Assembly (NCBI GenBank): GCA_905160935.1
Contig: CAJHZI010000548.1
Span: 2,329,501 to 2,393,500 of the forward strand
DNA from: Enchytraeus crypticus
Taxonomy: Eukaryota; Annelida; Clitellata; Enchytraeida; Enchytraeidae
DNA: 64,000 nucleotides
Direction of reading: 5' to 3'
In this document: positions 53,426-63,724 of the stretch, one piece after another
How the letters are laid out: the number at the start of each line of letters is the position of its first letter
How positions within the stretch are numbered: the first letter of the stretch is position 1
Program-made: the position numbers and the translations under genes
The notes under the pieces: model-generated
Databases searched by the model: none
The model's input: only the letters and a program-made list of their open reading frames with translations
Told to the model about the DNA's origin: nothing

Positions 53426-56400
53426 ATTACTGCACAAGAGCGTATTATTGTTTCATCTCTCTGTTTATTTCCCTTCATATTTCTGTGTCTCTTGTTGTAA
53501 TATTAAGTTCTCTACCTTAGACACTGCTATGTTTTAATGATTGAATTCTATTTCAGTGGTGTGACCTACTACGTATATCTGTAGAGAACACTTCATAGTT
53601 TGCGCTTTGTTTCTGTTGCTTTTTGTTCAGAGTTCATAAGACAGTTCTCTAATGTCACTTTTTTAATGAAATTGTGCAGTGCATGTGAACATTTGCTAAT
53701 AATCTTTGATTTCATTGGCTGAGAATCTAGTGTTGGGTATATATTATACAGGGTATATATTATACATGTTTACCAGCTAAATGACTTTGTTAGTAGCATA
53801 ACTACCTGAGAATCTGAAGGCTAAAATTAAATACCTGCCAAATTTCTCTGCAACAGTATCCTTGTTGAAGTAAAACAACATGCTAAACATAGGTTTAACT
53901 TGGGTAAACAGGATTGTTTTCTCAGGGAATGACGCCCCTGCCCAGTAAATATTAGTCTAAGCTGAGGAAGGTATTGGGGTCCACCTCGTCGTAAGCAGAA
54001 TCCCCCAAGAATAATGGCATATCAAACGGAATGTTATAGATGATTTAAAGATCCATTCGAATGTGGACATGACGAGAAAAACGTAAGATAGAGGTGAGTG
54101 GGGACGTTATATACCATGGACCTGCCAGTAGGCAGTGCACTAAGAGAGAGAGAGAGATTTTACTTTGCTGTTGTATATTTTACAGAGAAGCTGGACACTG
54201 AGGCAGGCACGGTTCAGAGCACAGTTGAGGCTCTCGTCTTTCTCTTCCTCGAGAGTTGTAGACTTTCTGTAAGTTTTCTTCTATTACTGTTTTATTTTTT
54301 CCATTCATGTTTGAAATTACCTTTCCCAATTCGTTTATTAATGTTTTCTTTTTTGTTATATTCTTGTTGTTTCGAATGTTCCCATACTCTATAGATTTGG
54401 CACGGATTGTATGAGAATTCTAAAGAATGGTGATTTTTGCGTGAATTCTGTCATGCCTTTCTTTATGCTCGTCGATAGTTTAGTCGGTCTCTTCACATAA
54501 TTACTCTGCAATAGATTAAGATTTTATCTAGAGAATTATTTCAGCCTTTATTTTGGGTTATTGATATTGTTTAAATGATTGGGACGTTCTATCTACTCTT
54601 AATGATTGTCTGGTTCTGCGTGGTGTATATGGGAATACTTGCTGTCGTCAATTGCAGTATGGCTATAGAAGAACAGGTAGTAAAAATTCACTTTATGTCT
54701 CCCTACCTTCTCAGTACTTGTTTCATGGTAATAGATTCAATTAATTTTTTTGAACTGTGGTAGTTGACTATAAAGGTTTAATATAATTTAAGACATATAT
54801 TAAACAGGTATTTAAAGTCTAAAATATACTTTCATTCAGCCTATGAATGGAGATGTGAGACTTATTAGACGCTTATTCACAATACTACCATGGCGTAAGT
54901 GACTAGAAAGCATATTATGATAATTTCATTGCAGCTGAGCGAATCAGATTTACAAGATTCTCTGAAAGCCATGGGACTTACTTCAGCAGACCTGCAGCAG
55001 GAAGTTGTATCGAAGTACCTGGAGAATAAATCAGACATCGGTCGTGTCATTGCCGATATGTCTCTCTCACTTCCCCGATATCGAGATTTGGAATGGCGTC
55101 TTGATATTCAAGTAAGTTATCGCATTTTATTTTAAAATTTATAATTTTGGAATCTCTCTCTATCTCTCTCTAGGTCCATGGCATATAACTCTAGTAGTTA
55201 CTCTACCACATATTTCTATCCTCTGCTTTTCTCTTCATATCAACTTACAAATTAGTCTTCAAATCACCCAGTATCCCATGTCTCGGTCTACATCTAACCT
55301 TTTTCCTTTCATTCTTCCTTCAATTACCTCTTTTAGTAAACCATACTCTATCAATATATGACCCATCCAGTTCTTCTTTCTATTCCTTATGATATTTGAA
55401 ATAATAAATCTATGTTCATTCAGTTATTGTTTGTTTGTGTACATTGCTGGTTATGTTAGATTGATTTTGACATTGGCTTGTTACATTTTGTTATGCATTG
55501 ATTCAGTAGTAGTGGATGTGTATGATCCCATAAATATTAAGCTATGAAATGAAGATTTAATATCCGGTTCAGAACCCGAATGCATATATCTGGTATGATT
55601 TAAGCGAAAATATTCTGCTGGAAACAGTTCTGCTCCAGCGTACAATTTTTAAAATAAATTGATTATATCAAACTAATGATGTGGTATGGGATATAGATGA
55701 GTGGAGAAGGTCCATTCGTATCCCAACCCTAGTTTAACTGGGATACAAAGGAAGATTTTGATGATAATTAATTTGATTAAATTCAAAGAGAAAGCGAGAC
55801 CTGAAATAGTGGAGTCCATGAAACAAAGATTCAGAAAATTGATCTAAGGAGGAAATAATTCTTTTTTTATTTGAATTAGAAGGTTTCGATGCGTGCATAA
55901 GATGACGATCAGGAAGCTGAGAATTATTTTATTTAGAGCAAAGACGTTCTTCCGTTGATACTTCATCAGACAGACCCAACTAGACTTCATAATGGTGCTT
56001 GATATATAATTTGTCATTCATTTAAGCTAATAATGAGATATTCTTCAATACACTGCCAAGTGGCAGGTTCAAGGTACATATTCATACTCAAACTCTGCTT
56101 TCGCGCTCCATTAGAGCACTCCCTTTGATCAACAAGTTAATCCCTTCACACAAAGTCTATGCCTTATCCATACCTTAAGTAGCCTATAGTTTGGGAAAAG
56201 TATGACTTCTGAGGTGGTTTCCCGTTATCTTCCTCAGTGAGATGGATTAATTACCATTTAATCCTGGGGAAAATATTTTATGGTGAGATGGGTCCCCTCT
56301 AGCCATCCTCAGCTCCTGCCTTAGTCGCCTCTTACGTACTCGCAGCAGATTTTTGCGGGGCCCTATTCTGTAGTGGTCCAACCACACCCGAAGAACAAAA

Positions 56401-56663
56401 CGGGTAATAATGAGATAGTGGTAATTTATTTCATTCTACTGTAAAGTATTATATTACGCTAACAGTTGGCTAGTCGTAGTCTGAGACAACAGGTGGAGCC
56501 GCTAGTGACTCTCAAGCTGCTCACTACTGGAGCCGACCAGACACCCGTCGCTCATGTTCTAGAGGCTGAACCAGCTGATCTCCTTCATCTGACCAAGAAC
56601 TTGGAAGAGGCTCTCCAGGAAATGAAGACTGCTCATTGTAAACGAATTGTTAGAAATCTATAG
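49744..56663 (+). CDS. COMMD2: COMMD2 gene, COMM domain protein, 5 exons
   Basis: Five exons with consistent phases give 200 residues (human COMMD2: 199). Seen: [17 protein letters not shown] at the N-terminus (human MLLVLSEEHKEHLAFL), IEFLKNG in exon 2, a helical HN-type N-terminal domain, then the COMM domain from about residue 125 with [17 protein letters not shown] and [24 protein letters not shown] proteins form the Commander complex with CCDC22/CCDC93 and act in endosomal recycling and NF-kB control; this is family knowledge. The gene is divergent from NEK8, with a Tc1-like element in intron 2. Confidence 0.95.
50325..50440 (+). repeat. copy of the GAGCACT dispersed repeat
   Basis: ATTAGAGTGCTACAGTCATC and AAAAACGGTGCAAATTCCAA, directly upstream of COMMD2 exon 2. 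Confidence 0.6.
50482..50559 (+). CDS. COMMD2: COMMD2 exon 2
   Basis: Acceptor TTGTTTCAG|TCATTCG and donor GCAGCAC|GTTAGT. It encodes [20 protein letters not shown] and VYGVAA, aligning with human VVAEFGRIAVEFLRRG and IYEGAA. Phase 1 in and out. Confidence 0.93.
50608..50840 (+). repeat. (TA)n microsatellite, COMMD2 intron 2
   Basis: Interrupted TA/CA runs, ending at a LINE-P (CT)n tail. Confidence 0.95.
50850..51190 (-). mobile_element. LINE-P 3' fragment with (CT)n tail
   Basis: (TC)n at 50852-50881, then CTTAGTGCACTGTGCATTGG. The minus frame reads [20 protein letters not shown] and [15 protein letters not shown]. In COMMD2 intron 2. Confidence 0.8.
51291..52871 (+). mobile_element. Tc1/mariner-type DNA transposon, DD37E, in COMMD2 intron 2
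   Basis: Terminal inverted repeats are identical over 39 bp (51291-51329 and 52833-52871), beginning AGGGTGTCGCATAAGTTCGT. The element is 1,581 bp and inserted in TA-rich DNA, as expected for TA target duplication. One transposase frame fills it. The identical inverted repeats suggest a young copy. Confidence 0.95.
51589..52608 (+). pseudogene. Tc1/mariner-type transposase, late premature stop
   Basis: 339 codons are open. N-terminal HTH pair ([31 protein letters not shown]), then the catalytic triad: Asp in LFTDES, Asp in [12 protein letters not shown], Glu in [11 protein letters not shown], with 37 residues between the last two (DD37E). After the TAG at 52606-52608 the same frame stays open 23 codons, containing [14 protein letters not shown], a normal Tc1 C-terminus. 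So one nonsense change probably ended an otherwise complete gene. The start may be Met at 51589 or the downstream MDKIK at 51613. Confidence 0.93.
52878..52980 (+). repeat. (TA)n and (CA)n right of the Tc1 element
   Basis: TA run 52,883-52,948 then ACACACACAC. It continues the TA-rich target on the element's left. Confidence 0.95.
53358..53423 (+). repeat. (TC)n microsatellite, COMMD2 intron 2
   Basis: A nearly pure TC run. Confidence 0.95.
53920..54155 (+). mobile_element. LINE-P variant abutting COMMD2 exon 3
   Basis: Same subfamily as 12,545-12,790. Ends TGCCAGTAGGCAGTGCACTA then (AG)n, leaving about 30 nt before the COMMD2 exon 3 acceptor. Confidence 0.75.
54186..54268 (+). CDS. COMMD2: COMMD2 exon 3
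   Basis: Acceptor TATTTTACAG|AGAAGC and donor CTTTCT|GTAAGT. It encodes [20 protein letters not shown] and [13 protein letters not shown] 3' end with an AG tail ends about 30 nt before the exon. Confidence 0.93.
54935..55111 (+). CDS. COMMD2: COMMD2 exon 4
   Basis: Acceptor TTTCATTGCAG|CTGAGC and donor ATTCAA|GTAAGT, 59 codons, phase 0 at both ends. It runs from [15 protein letters not shown] to [16 protein letters not shown], the junction into the COMM domain. Confidence 0.95.
55150..55400 (-). mobile_element. LINE-P 3' fragment, tail partly lost
   Basis: CTCTCTCTAGGTCCATGGCA, then decayed coding sequence for the VEGRM/GRP region. Lies in COMMD2 intron 4, close after exon 4. Confidence 0.65.
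55665..55770 (+). mobile_element. LINE-D 3' end, decayed
   Basis: GTATGGGATATAGATGAGTG, ATTCGTATCCCAACCCTAG, TTTAACTGGGATACAAAGG, GATTTTGATGATAAT parallels the copy at 13.3 kb. Confidence 0.55.
56045..56400 (-). mobile_element. SINE-A, near full length, in COMMD2 intron 4
   Basis: About 350 bp. From the 3' end: CACTGCCAAGTGGCAGGTTC, then CCACCTCAGAAG region, CCTGGGGAAAATATTTTATG, and the head TTAGTCGCCTCTTACGTACT. It gives the best view of the whole element. Confidence 0.75.
56466..56663 (+). CDS. COMMD2: COMMD2 exon 5 (COMM domain, stop)
   Basis: Acceptor GCTAACAG|TTGGCT and stop TAG at 56661-56663. It encodes [34 protein letters not shown] and RIVRNL, diagnostic of COMMD2. Confidence 0.96.
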   Translation: MASRSLRQQVEPLVTLKLLTTGADQTPVAHVLEAEPADLLHLTKNLEEALQEMKTAHCKRIVRNL

Positions 56664-57231
56664 CAATTTAACGTATTGTTAGTAATGTCTGGAACGCTAG
56701 CTGAAAGCATTCATCTTGCTCGTTCAGTTTTTCGTTCTAGGTTGAAGTCCATAAGTCGTATTGAAATTTACTAAGTCATCACAATTCGTAATTAGCGAGC
56801 TTGAAACATGCCAACCAGAATCTTGCTAAATAATAGCTGATAATTTAAAATTAACGTTTTTGCTATATAAAAATAGGCCAAGATTTGACCTTCAGTTAAG
56901 TTATCTTCATCTATTGATAATTTAGAAGTCTGGTAGTTATTAATGAAATTCTCTAAATGTGGGAAAGTTGATGTGCTTATGATTAGATTATATTTATAAG
57001 TGCTGACTTATAATTAAAGTGTATTACTAATTTATGTTTGTTAATAGAATTGGCTGAATTATTGAATCAATGTTTTTGATGAGTTACTTTAAATTTTAGT
57101 ATAATCGAAACTCTTTATTAGTTTATGAAGTTAGTTTCTTTTTGAAGGCAGAATGTAGCTTCTGTTTAGCTTGTTAATGCTAACACTAAGTGCTAGCATT
57201 GTTGTTTTTTGTTTTTCCATCATGATAAGCT

Positions 57232-57237
57232 AATAAA
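57232..57237 (+). terminator. candidate COMMD2 poly(A) signal
   Basis: AATAAA about 570 nt past the COMMD2 stop. It lies at the edge of a LINE remnant, so a non-canonical signal nearer the stop is also possible. Confidence 0.35.
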
Positions 57238-57400
57238 CTCTTTACATAACTTAACGGCACACTGTTTAGGAAGCACAGATGCTTGTTTAAGGCCCATTTC
57301 CTCCTTCCTCTCCATGGTTACTAGTAATCTTTGCCTTTTGATGGCGCATCAATTGCAGCCGGCGCTTATATAAGAATAACCTTCCAAATTTTTTAGACTG
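57238..57400 (-). mobile_element. 3' end fragment of the CR1-like LINE
   Basis: The stretch CATAACTTAACGGCACACTG and GCACAGATGCTTGTTTAAG matches the 3' end at 26393-26450. No coding part is left. Confidence 0.5.
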
Positions 57401-57794
57401 ATCATGTTTTTGTATTGAATGTAGATTACAGTTTTTAATGTAGCATATTGGCACAGACTGTTGATATTACTAAATACAAACAAATGTAAAATTGAATATA
57501 ATTTTGTATCTTTAATTTTCTTATTAAAGACATATTAAGATCAATGATATGATTAAACTCAATGATTATTTGATTTAGATTAATGATTATATGATTTATA
57601 TTAATGAATACATAGTTGGTTACGTTGTTAACGTGCCTGTACCTGTATTATTGAAAGATATAATTAAGTATAGGCCTACACGAATACTGTGACTTTAGGT
57701 TTGGACCTATGCATGCAGCGCACCAATTGATGGAGGTTACGCTCAGATAAATATCTATGTCTAATACCAGCCGTATTAAATAATAGATACAATA

Positions 57795-58060
57795 AAACAA
57801 ATCATCTTTCCTTTAATCCCAGTTTAACTCGGCTCAGGGTACGAATAGACCTTCACTCCTTGTTGTCCCATGCCATATCAAAATTTCTTCCATTCATCTT
57901 ATAAATTTTGTGGAAATTTCCGGAGCCTAGGCGCTCAGCAACCGAATGCCCTTTCTGACGTTGGTTTGGATCTTATTGTTTTAGTCGCCTTCTACGACAC
58001 GTGCAGTCACCGATTGGTCTATTCTTCAAACTTTGATTCGTACACAACACGGGGAATACA
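57795..58060 (-). mobile_element. SINE-B copy between COMMD2 and the unknown gene
   Basis: CCAGTTTAACTCGGCTCAGG, TTTCCGGAGCCTAGGCGCTC, TTAGTCGCCTTCTACGACAC and GTGCAGTCACCGATTGGTCT; same element as 29,255-29,540. Confidence 0.7.
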
Positions 58061-58299
58061 ATAAAATAAATAATAATGACAAATTGCATGTAGGCTACAG
58101 TTTCACCTGTACAATAACCATAATAATCAAATAATGATAACAATAATAAACTAACTATGAAAAATTAAATGTACAGTTTCACATGTAATAGATTTAACCT
58201 CATCTGAAGTATTAAACGGTTCGTTAAGCTATCGGATCATCACATAACAATAGCCATTATATAGAACTGACCTGAAGTTTGCATTTATTAATAGATTTC

Positions 58300-58340
58300 A
58301 CTTCAAAAGCTGGTAAAGCTAATGTTAACGTCAGTTTCCA
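58300..58340 (-). mobile_element. SINE-1 tail fragment
   Basis: AAAGCTGGTAAAGCTAATGT and TAACGTCAGTTTCC only. Confidence 0.5.
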
Positions 58341-58420
58341 ATAGTTTCAGCTGAAGTTTAGACGGTTCCTTACGACTGTGGGATCATTATATTACCGTAG
58401 CAATTAGACGCAACAGATTC

Positions 58421-58802
58421 TCATGTTTCTTGAATCCTTTCCTCTGCTCGGCGCATTATGACTCGACTAACCTTTATCAGCTGCCTCTCCATGGCTAGCG
58501 GAATGGGTATACAGTTTCCACACTTCTCCACGTAAACTCCAAGCTCTGGAATGACGATATGACTTTGTATTGCTTCCTGTAGGGATATATCTCCGCAGCC
58601 AAATGGATTTACTACGCTTTGGATTATAAAGCGTCGATCTTCCTGACCTTGTAACTTAGTTTCTGGATTTCTGACATCATTCGAGAGTTCTCGATAAGAA
58701 GTACCGCGAGACACGAGGACTGAACTGTTTGGATTCGTCAAATGTTTTGCTGAATTTAACTGATCGGCAGTCTTACGTTGCTTCTGAACTGGGAATAACA
58801 TT
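58421..58802 (-). CDS. unrecognised gene, exon D (terminal)
   Basis: Acceptor CTGTTGTACAG|AATG, phase 2, then 127 codons to TGA. The middle holds RRFIIQSVVNPFGCGDISLQ and EAIQSHIVIPELGVYVEKC, plectin-repeat-like. AATAAA follows at about 58283-58288, roughly 135 nt past the stop. Confidence 0.78.
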
Positions 58803-61159
58803 CTGTACAACAGAAAGTAATTTAATTTAAGGAGATCAATAATGCGTAAGAAGATAAAAATAAGTTATCGTTGTAAACAGCTTAAGTATAAGGCAGCAAA
58901 TTTAATTGAAAGGCTACATATTTATTTGGATGGTATTTTTTATAACTAACTGAAAACAGCCAGGAAATATCAAGGAACGGGGAATTTGTACTGAATTTTT
59001 GCGTTGATAGATGACAGCGTGAGTTAACTAGTTTGAAATATTAAATTTATTTTAAAACTGTCAAAGGATTGGAAATTAAAGGAAGAAAGGATTTGCGTGC
59101 TAAGCCAAACTATCTATCAATAAGAATTTAACGTACGGTTCCTCATCATAAGGCAATAATAATAATAGTAATAATAATAATAATAATAATAAAGGTTTAA
59201 CGTCCGTTTCCTCATCCAGGGTTGATGTCAGGGACGTCCCCAACAGCACACATCACTACAGATCAATTCAACCAGACCAATCTGCAAAAGAAATGTGCTG
59301 AGGAGAAGTAAGGTGCTAAACGAAAGCCAGTCCGGTGATCAAAAAATGGTCAGGGTAGATTGATTATGTCTATAGTGGGAAAAGGATGTATATTACGTAC
59401 GGCAATGTAAAGTACGTCAAATGTGTACTGTTACATGTTGCGAAGAGAGGTTTACGTGTTTCAAGATAATATAAAAACTGTCATGAAGTACAAACCTTGA
59501 AAAATATTCGTCAGCGCTTGAAAATGTTTTCCGCCATTTGATTATGACAGTTTGAAGTTCGCTGTTTGTTTTTATTGCCTCTTCTGAACTAATACATCTT
59601 GTGGTCTCCTCCCAAACTCTCTGTTCAAGCAGGAACTCTTTACACTTTTCACATGTTTTTGAGTATACATATAGATTATACTTATAATCTATATGTATAC
59701 TCAAAAACATGTGAAAAGTGTCGAAGTTAATATAATTAAAGTTAATATAATATATAATTAAATATTATTATAATAACTTAGGGCCTAATGTACAGTGTAA
59801 ATACTATCGCAGATTGTGATGAGTTGGATTTGTTTAAGGATCATTTGTACTTTGCGTCAGACGAGCTCTAGTTTAGGACAATAGCCTATCACTGCAGTGC
59901 AGTGTTAGTGTGTACTGTGTAGCTTACTTGTCTGCTCATGATTAGTAGCTTCGGATTCGATTCACATCTGATATTATTCTAGACTCCATCTTATCAGCTT
60001 ATTAATTGCCATCTTGCTATTATAATTGTTCAGGAATTCATGACAGTTGATTTTGAATTCGTTGAAATTCTCTCATTGTAACTTGTTCGGGCTATTTTAT
60101 GACTGTAGGTCTGTAGTCACTGATAATATCTCAGAGATAAAGTCGATAATCAAGTAATGAAAAATACAAACCTTGGCTATGGAGAATATTACCTATTTAA
60201 TTAGAACTTTCAGTGAAAATTTAAAAACTGAAGCCAAGAACTTACAACTAATTACCGGTTTTTCGCCTTTAACAAGTTGAAAATTCTTGGGCGATCATTT
60301 TCTAATTAATTAAAATTTTCAAAGACTATATTCAGAAACGTCCACACCATCCCACCCCCCCCCCCTTAGAGCAACGACGCATGCTTCCGTCTCCGCCTAA
60401 TTCACGCAGTGAAATTTTTCCACTTCCTCCTATTTTTAAAGCTCGGTACCTTTTTCATTTCCCTAATGTTAACAATGACGCAACTTGCGGCATTGTGTTA
60501 ATCTTTGTAATTTTTAATGTATCCCAGGATACAGGCCAATTTAAGGTTTGAGTAACGAATAGCCTTTAAATAGCATCAACGAGATATCAACGTGCAGATC
60601 GACGAAGAGCTCTTCGGGAGTTATAATGTAGCCACTGATTATTTAGGCTTAGTCAGAGCGCTCGTCCAATAACAATTAAGATGGTTGCTCAGTGATTTTA
60701 GTAATAATTAAATTATTATTATTTGGCCTATAACGCGTGAAGTTAAACAAAAGCAATTTTGTGAAGTTTGGAATTTAGCTTAAGTAGGCAATTGCAATCA
60801 ATTTTGTTTACAAATATTATAACTGTAGATGTAGAATATGAGAACAAATTATTGGTTTTTATACGTTTTGTTTATGCTTTTCTTACTATATTCGCCAAAT
60901 AAGCATGACCACTAACTGCTTTATATGATTGAGCTTAAGAAACACACGTTAAAGCAATTTGCATTAACCCTCTCGCTGACCACGATATATTATGTTTATT
61001 GTATTTACGGTTGTCTCCATACTAAATAATTTAGACAAAGAACAGACATTTACAAACCGTTAATTCTTTAACGAGATTCGTCTGAAATTAAAATAAAGTT
61101 ACAACAATATATAATTAGGCAACTATTCTCAAGACATTTATGAATATCTCTCTCTTTCC

Positions 61160-61250
<91 letters not shown>

Positions 61251-62987
61251 GAGTCTAACTGGCTCAATTCTCACCTCATTACTCCTATTTCTAATTTCAG
61301 CCATTTCTGCAGGATTAGTCTTATAGACCTCTACCAATAGGCTAGGCCTCTTAATGTCTCTAAAAGTTCTACTCATAGTCTTCATTCACCCTCACTGAGG
61401 AGCACTAACGTCACATAAGGGCTGGGTCTAATGCAATGTTACAGCGCAACGGTCATACGGTTAAACAACGTCAGGCTCGGTTAGTACATAGCTGGGCTAC
61501 CACCGTGGAAAATAGAAAGATGACTGCATTGAATAAAGGCTTCAGAATGTTGAAAGGTTAATTTTAAATCCGCACTAGCTTCACTCTACGCTATTAAAAT
61601 GCAACAATTAGGTTCTACTAATAATAAATAAAAGGGAGAAAAACATTAGTCTAATTATTTGAACGAAGAGCATCTATACTACTTGAGGGGAAGTTGAGGT
61701 ATATCATCTAGATGATTGTAATTCTTAAATACAAATACGGCCTACTGTTAATGGAAATAATAAGTTAATTCACTGTTACAATAAAACAAACAAAGTCCAC
61801 AACATGACAAGTTGAAACAGCTAACCTCGAAAGCCTTCACCAGTTCTACAATCAGACCCGTTTGAATAACAGCGCAAGCAGTCACTGTCCTGCCATTTTC
61901 TGAAACATACGAAAGATTCAATGAGTCAATGTTGATAATCTATTTCATCACATTGCAGATATGAGATAAGACTTCATACAACAGCAAATAATAGAGTTAC
62001 CTGTTCTACTTTAAAGTCAAATTAAAACTAAAATATTAGTAAAATATAGCACAATCAATATGAAAATATTATTTGTGTTAGGCTTACTAATAATATTCCA
62101 CTTCTAAAGCTCATTAACGTGTTGAAAGATTTTCTATAAAATCCGCGTTCAATGACAAATATTAAAACGTAACAGAAACCTGCAAAGTAATTTTGAAGCC
62201 CAATTATCGTCTTTGACACTGCTATTAAAAAATATGAAATCAACTACCTCAGATGAGGAAAACGTGTCCAAACTATTTGTGGATAGGCTTGCTTATTGCC
62301 TGGTAACTTGTACAGTGTATGGACAAGTAGGCCCTGCTAATGTGATTATGTTTAGACTATATAGCAAATATAATTAATTAGATGCAGTTATGGTATTGTA
62401 CGCAACATTTAAAACTGAAACAATACCTTTTTTTTTTTTTTTTTAATCTAATATTTCGCAAACACAACAGAAATGATAAAGGAATTTTTATTTTTATTTT
62501 GTGCGCTATTCAAGGATCGTCTACGTGCAGCTTAATTATTACGTTTGAAAATAGTTACATACCAGCATATTGACCGCTTATGCTGTAGTTATTTGATGTT
62601 CATTCTATTGCCGCTTAAATGCATTCTTCGTACAATCCTCTATGTAACGTATGCAGTATCTCCAAAATTATCATAAACTTTTAAACGTTCTAATTAGAAA
62701 GCCGTCTAGCATTGTCTTTGTAATCCTCTAATAAAGTTTCTTCTATTTAAGTCGTCCTTCAATCATCTCATAATAAAGATATGGAAACATCATATTCAAA
62801 CGTCTTTCTAACCATGGGCTGGTTTGTCCTCAGCAGAGAAGAGAGAGCGCAATAGGCTGACAGCAGCGACAAGTGCTGAGCTCTTCTTGTGATTCATCCA
62901 TATTGTCCTCAGTGCCTCATCAACCACTCGAAAACATTCCATCAGCTGAACCCGATCGTCTCCCTTTATTCTCAGAAGAACTTCTTT
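58421..62987 (-). CDS. unrecognised gene, last four exons (partial)
   Basis: Four exons with canonical GT-AG borders and matching phases join into about 251 residues ending at TGA. I do not recognise the protein. Seen: a helical stretch (MECFRVVDEALRTIWMNHKK, then SSALVAAVSLLRSLFS), an amphipathic stretch (TACAVIQTGLIVELVKAFE), a charged segment (IIKWRKTFSSADEYFSR) and a C-terminal exon with NPFGCGDISLQEAIQSHI, which resembles one plectin-type repeat (NP..G..SL.EAI). No membrane segment or signal is visible. The 5' part is missing and presumably lies past 64,000. It converges with COMMD2. Confidence 0.72.
59185..59390 (+). repeat. second copy of the 190-bp dispersed repeat
   Basis: CACACATCACTACAGATCAA and GAAAGCCAGTCCGGTGATCA match 21,830-22,020. 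An AAT-rich run precedes it. Confidence 0.7.
59496..59620 (-). CDS. unrecognised gene, exon C
   Basis: Acceptor GCTTGAACAG|AGAGTTT and donor TTTTCAAG|GTTTGT. It encodes RVWEETTRCISSEEAIKTNS to WRKTFSSADEYFSR. Phase 0 in, phase 2 out. An 80-nt perfect hairpin lies 21 nt 5' of the acceptor. Confidence 0.65.
59642..59721. repeat. perfect inverted duplication, 39-bp arms, 2-nt spacer
   Basis: ACACTTTTCACATGTTTTTG... to ...AGATTATA, CT, then the exact reverse complement. It lies in an intron 21 nt 5' of exon C of the unknown gene. Confidence 0.93.
59725..61139. other. intron of the unknown gene, nothing else recognised
   Basis: A poly-C run lies at about 60,351-60,365. Phases of exons B and C match across it, so no exon is required here. 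Confidence 0.5.
61142..61250 (+). repeat. (TC)n microsatellite
   Basis: About 100 nt of TC, in the intron between exons B and C of the unknown gene. Confidence 0.95.
61826..61899 (-). CDS. unrecognised gene, exon B
   Basis: Acceptor TATGTTTCAG|AAAATGG and donor TTCGAG|GTTAGC. It encodes ENGRTVTACAVIQTGLIVEL and VKAFE. Phase 1 in, matching exon A; phase 0 out. Confidence 0.72.
62813..62987 (-). CDS. unrecognised gene, exon A
   Basis: Acceptor GGAATTTAG|AAAGAAG and donor GCCCATG|GTTAGA. An open 58-codon stretch encodes KEVLLRIKGDDRVQLMECFR onward, helical and protein-like in composition. Phase 0 in, phase 1 out. Confidence 0.72.
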
Positions 62988-63244
62988 CTAAATTCCAAAA
63001 AGAACACGTAATTGAATAAGTATTAAAGTAAGTATCGTCCTTCTTTATTTCACTGTGAGTAGGAAATCTTAAACAGTCTGTGTATATGGGAGATGAAACA
63101 GCTCAGTAGCAGCATAAATGTGTGCTCGAAATTGCAGATATCAAAGAATAATTAAAAATAAAGCTGGAAATGTCAGTATTTGACGCAGCGGTTTCAGCCG
63201 TACTCCTACATGTAGCATGTTATTTATCAAGATTTATCTCTTCC

Positions 63245-63303
63245 AAGTATCTCATACATACATACACATACACATACACACATTCATACATATAGGTACA
63301 TGT

Positions 63304-63340
<37 letters not shown>
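63245..63340 (+). repeat. (ACAT)n-like and (TC)n microsatellite
   Basis: ACATACACATACACATACAC then TC run 63,308-63,338. Confidence 0.9.
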
Positions 63341-63341
<1 letters not shown>

Positions 63342-63461
63342 ACTTTAAAATATTCAATCTGGGCTACTTAAGTTTATACTTAGATTGGGAGGGGACAATC
63401 CAAAGATAAAATAATTTCTCAAAAATGCATACCTTGCTTACAAGTGTGAGATATCAACTAC

Positions 63462-63529
63462 CGCGTAATTGCATCATTAACGTTTTCGACTCTCAAGACA
63501 TCTAGAGGCAGCGGCACATTTAAAAATAA
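63462..63529 (-). CDS. possible further upstream exon of the same gene
   Basis: TGTTAG|TTATTTT to ATTACGCG|GTAGTT encloses an open stretch reading VPLPLDVLRVENVNDAITR. Its phase 2 end does not fit exon A directly, so another exon would be needed between them. Confidence 0.22.
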
Positions 63530-63724
63530 CTAACATTTAGGCCCCTTTTATTACATTCAGTTTGAAATTCGCATTGTGCTATTAGAATATTCGTTAGCTG
63601 ACTAGGCCTATTGGGGAACAGTCTTACTCTGTGTGAGTGTTCGTGTCTGTAAAGATCCAATAACAAATAAGTAACTGCTCTTTGAACAAGTTCAGAATCG
63701 AAATGCTTCATATACAGTACAGTA

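Noticed and set aside
54098..54394. Single 98-codon protein reading through a LINE end into COMMD2 exon 3
   Set aside because: The first part is the LINE-P 3' end and the last part is intron; only 54,186-54,268 is exon.
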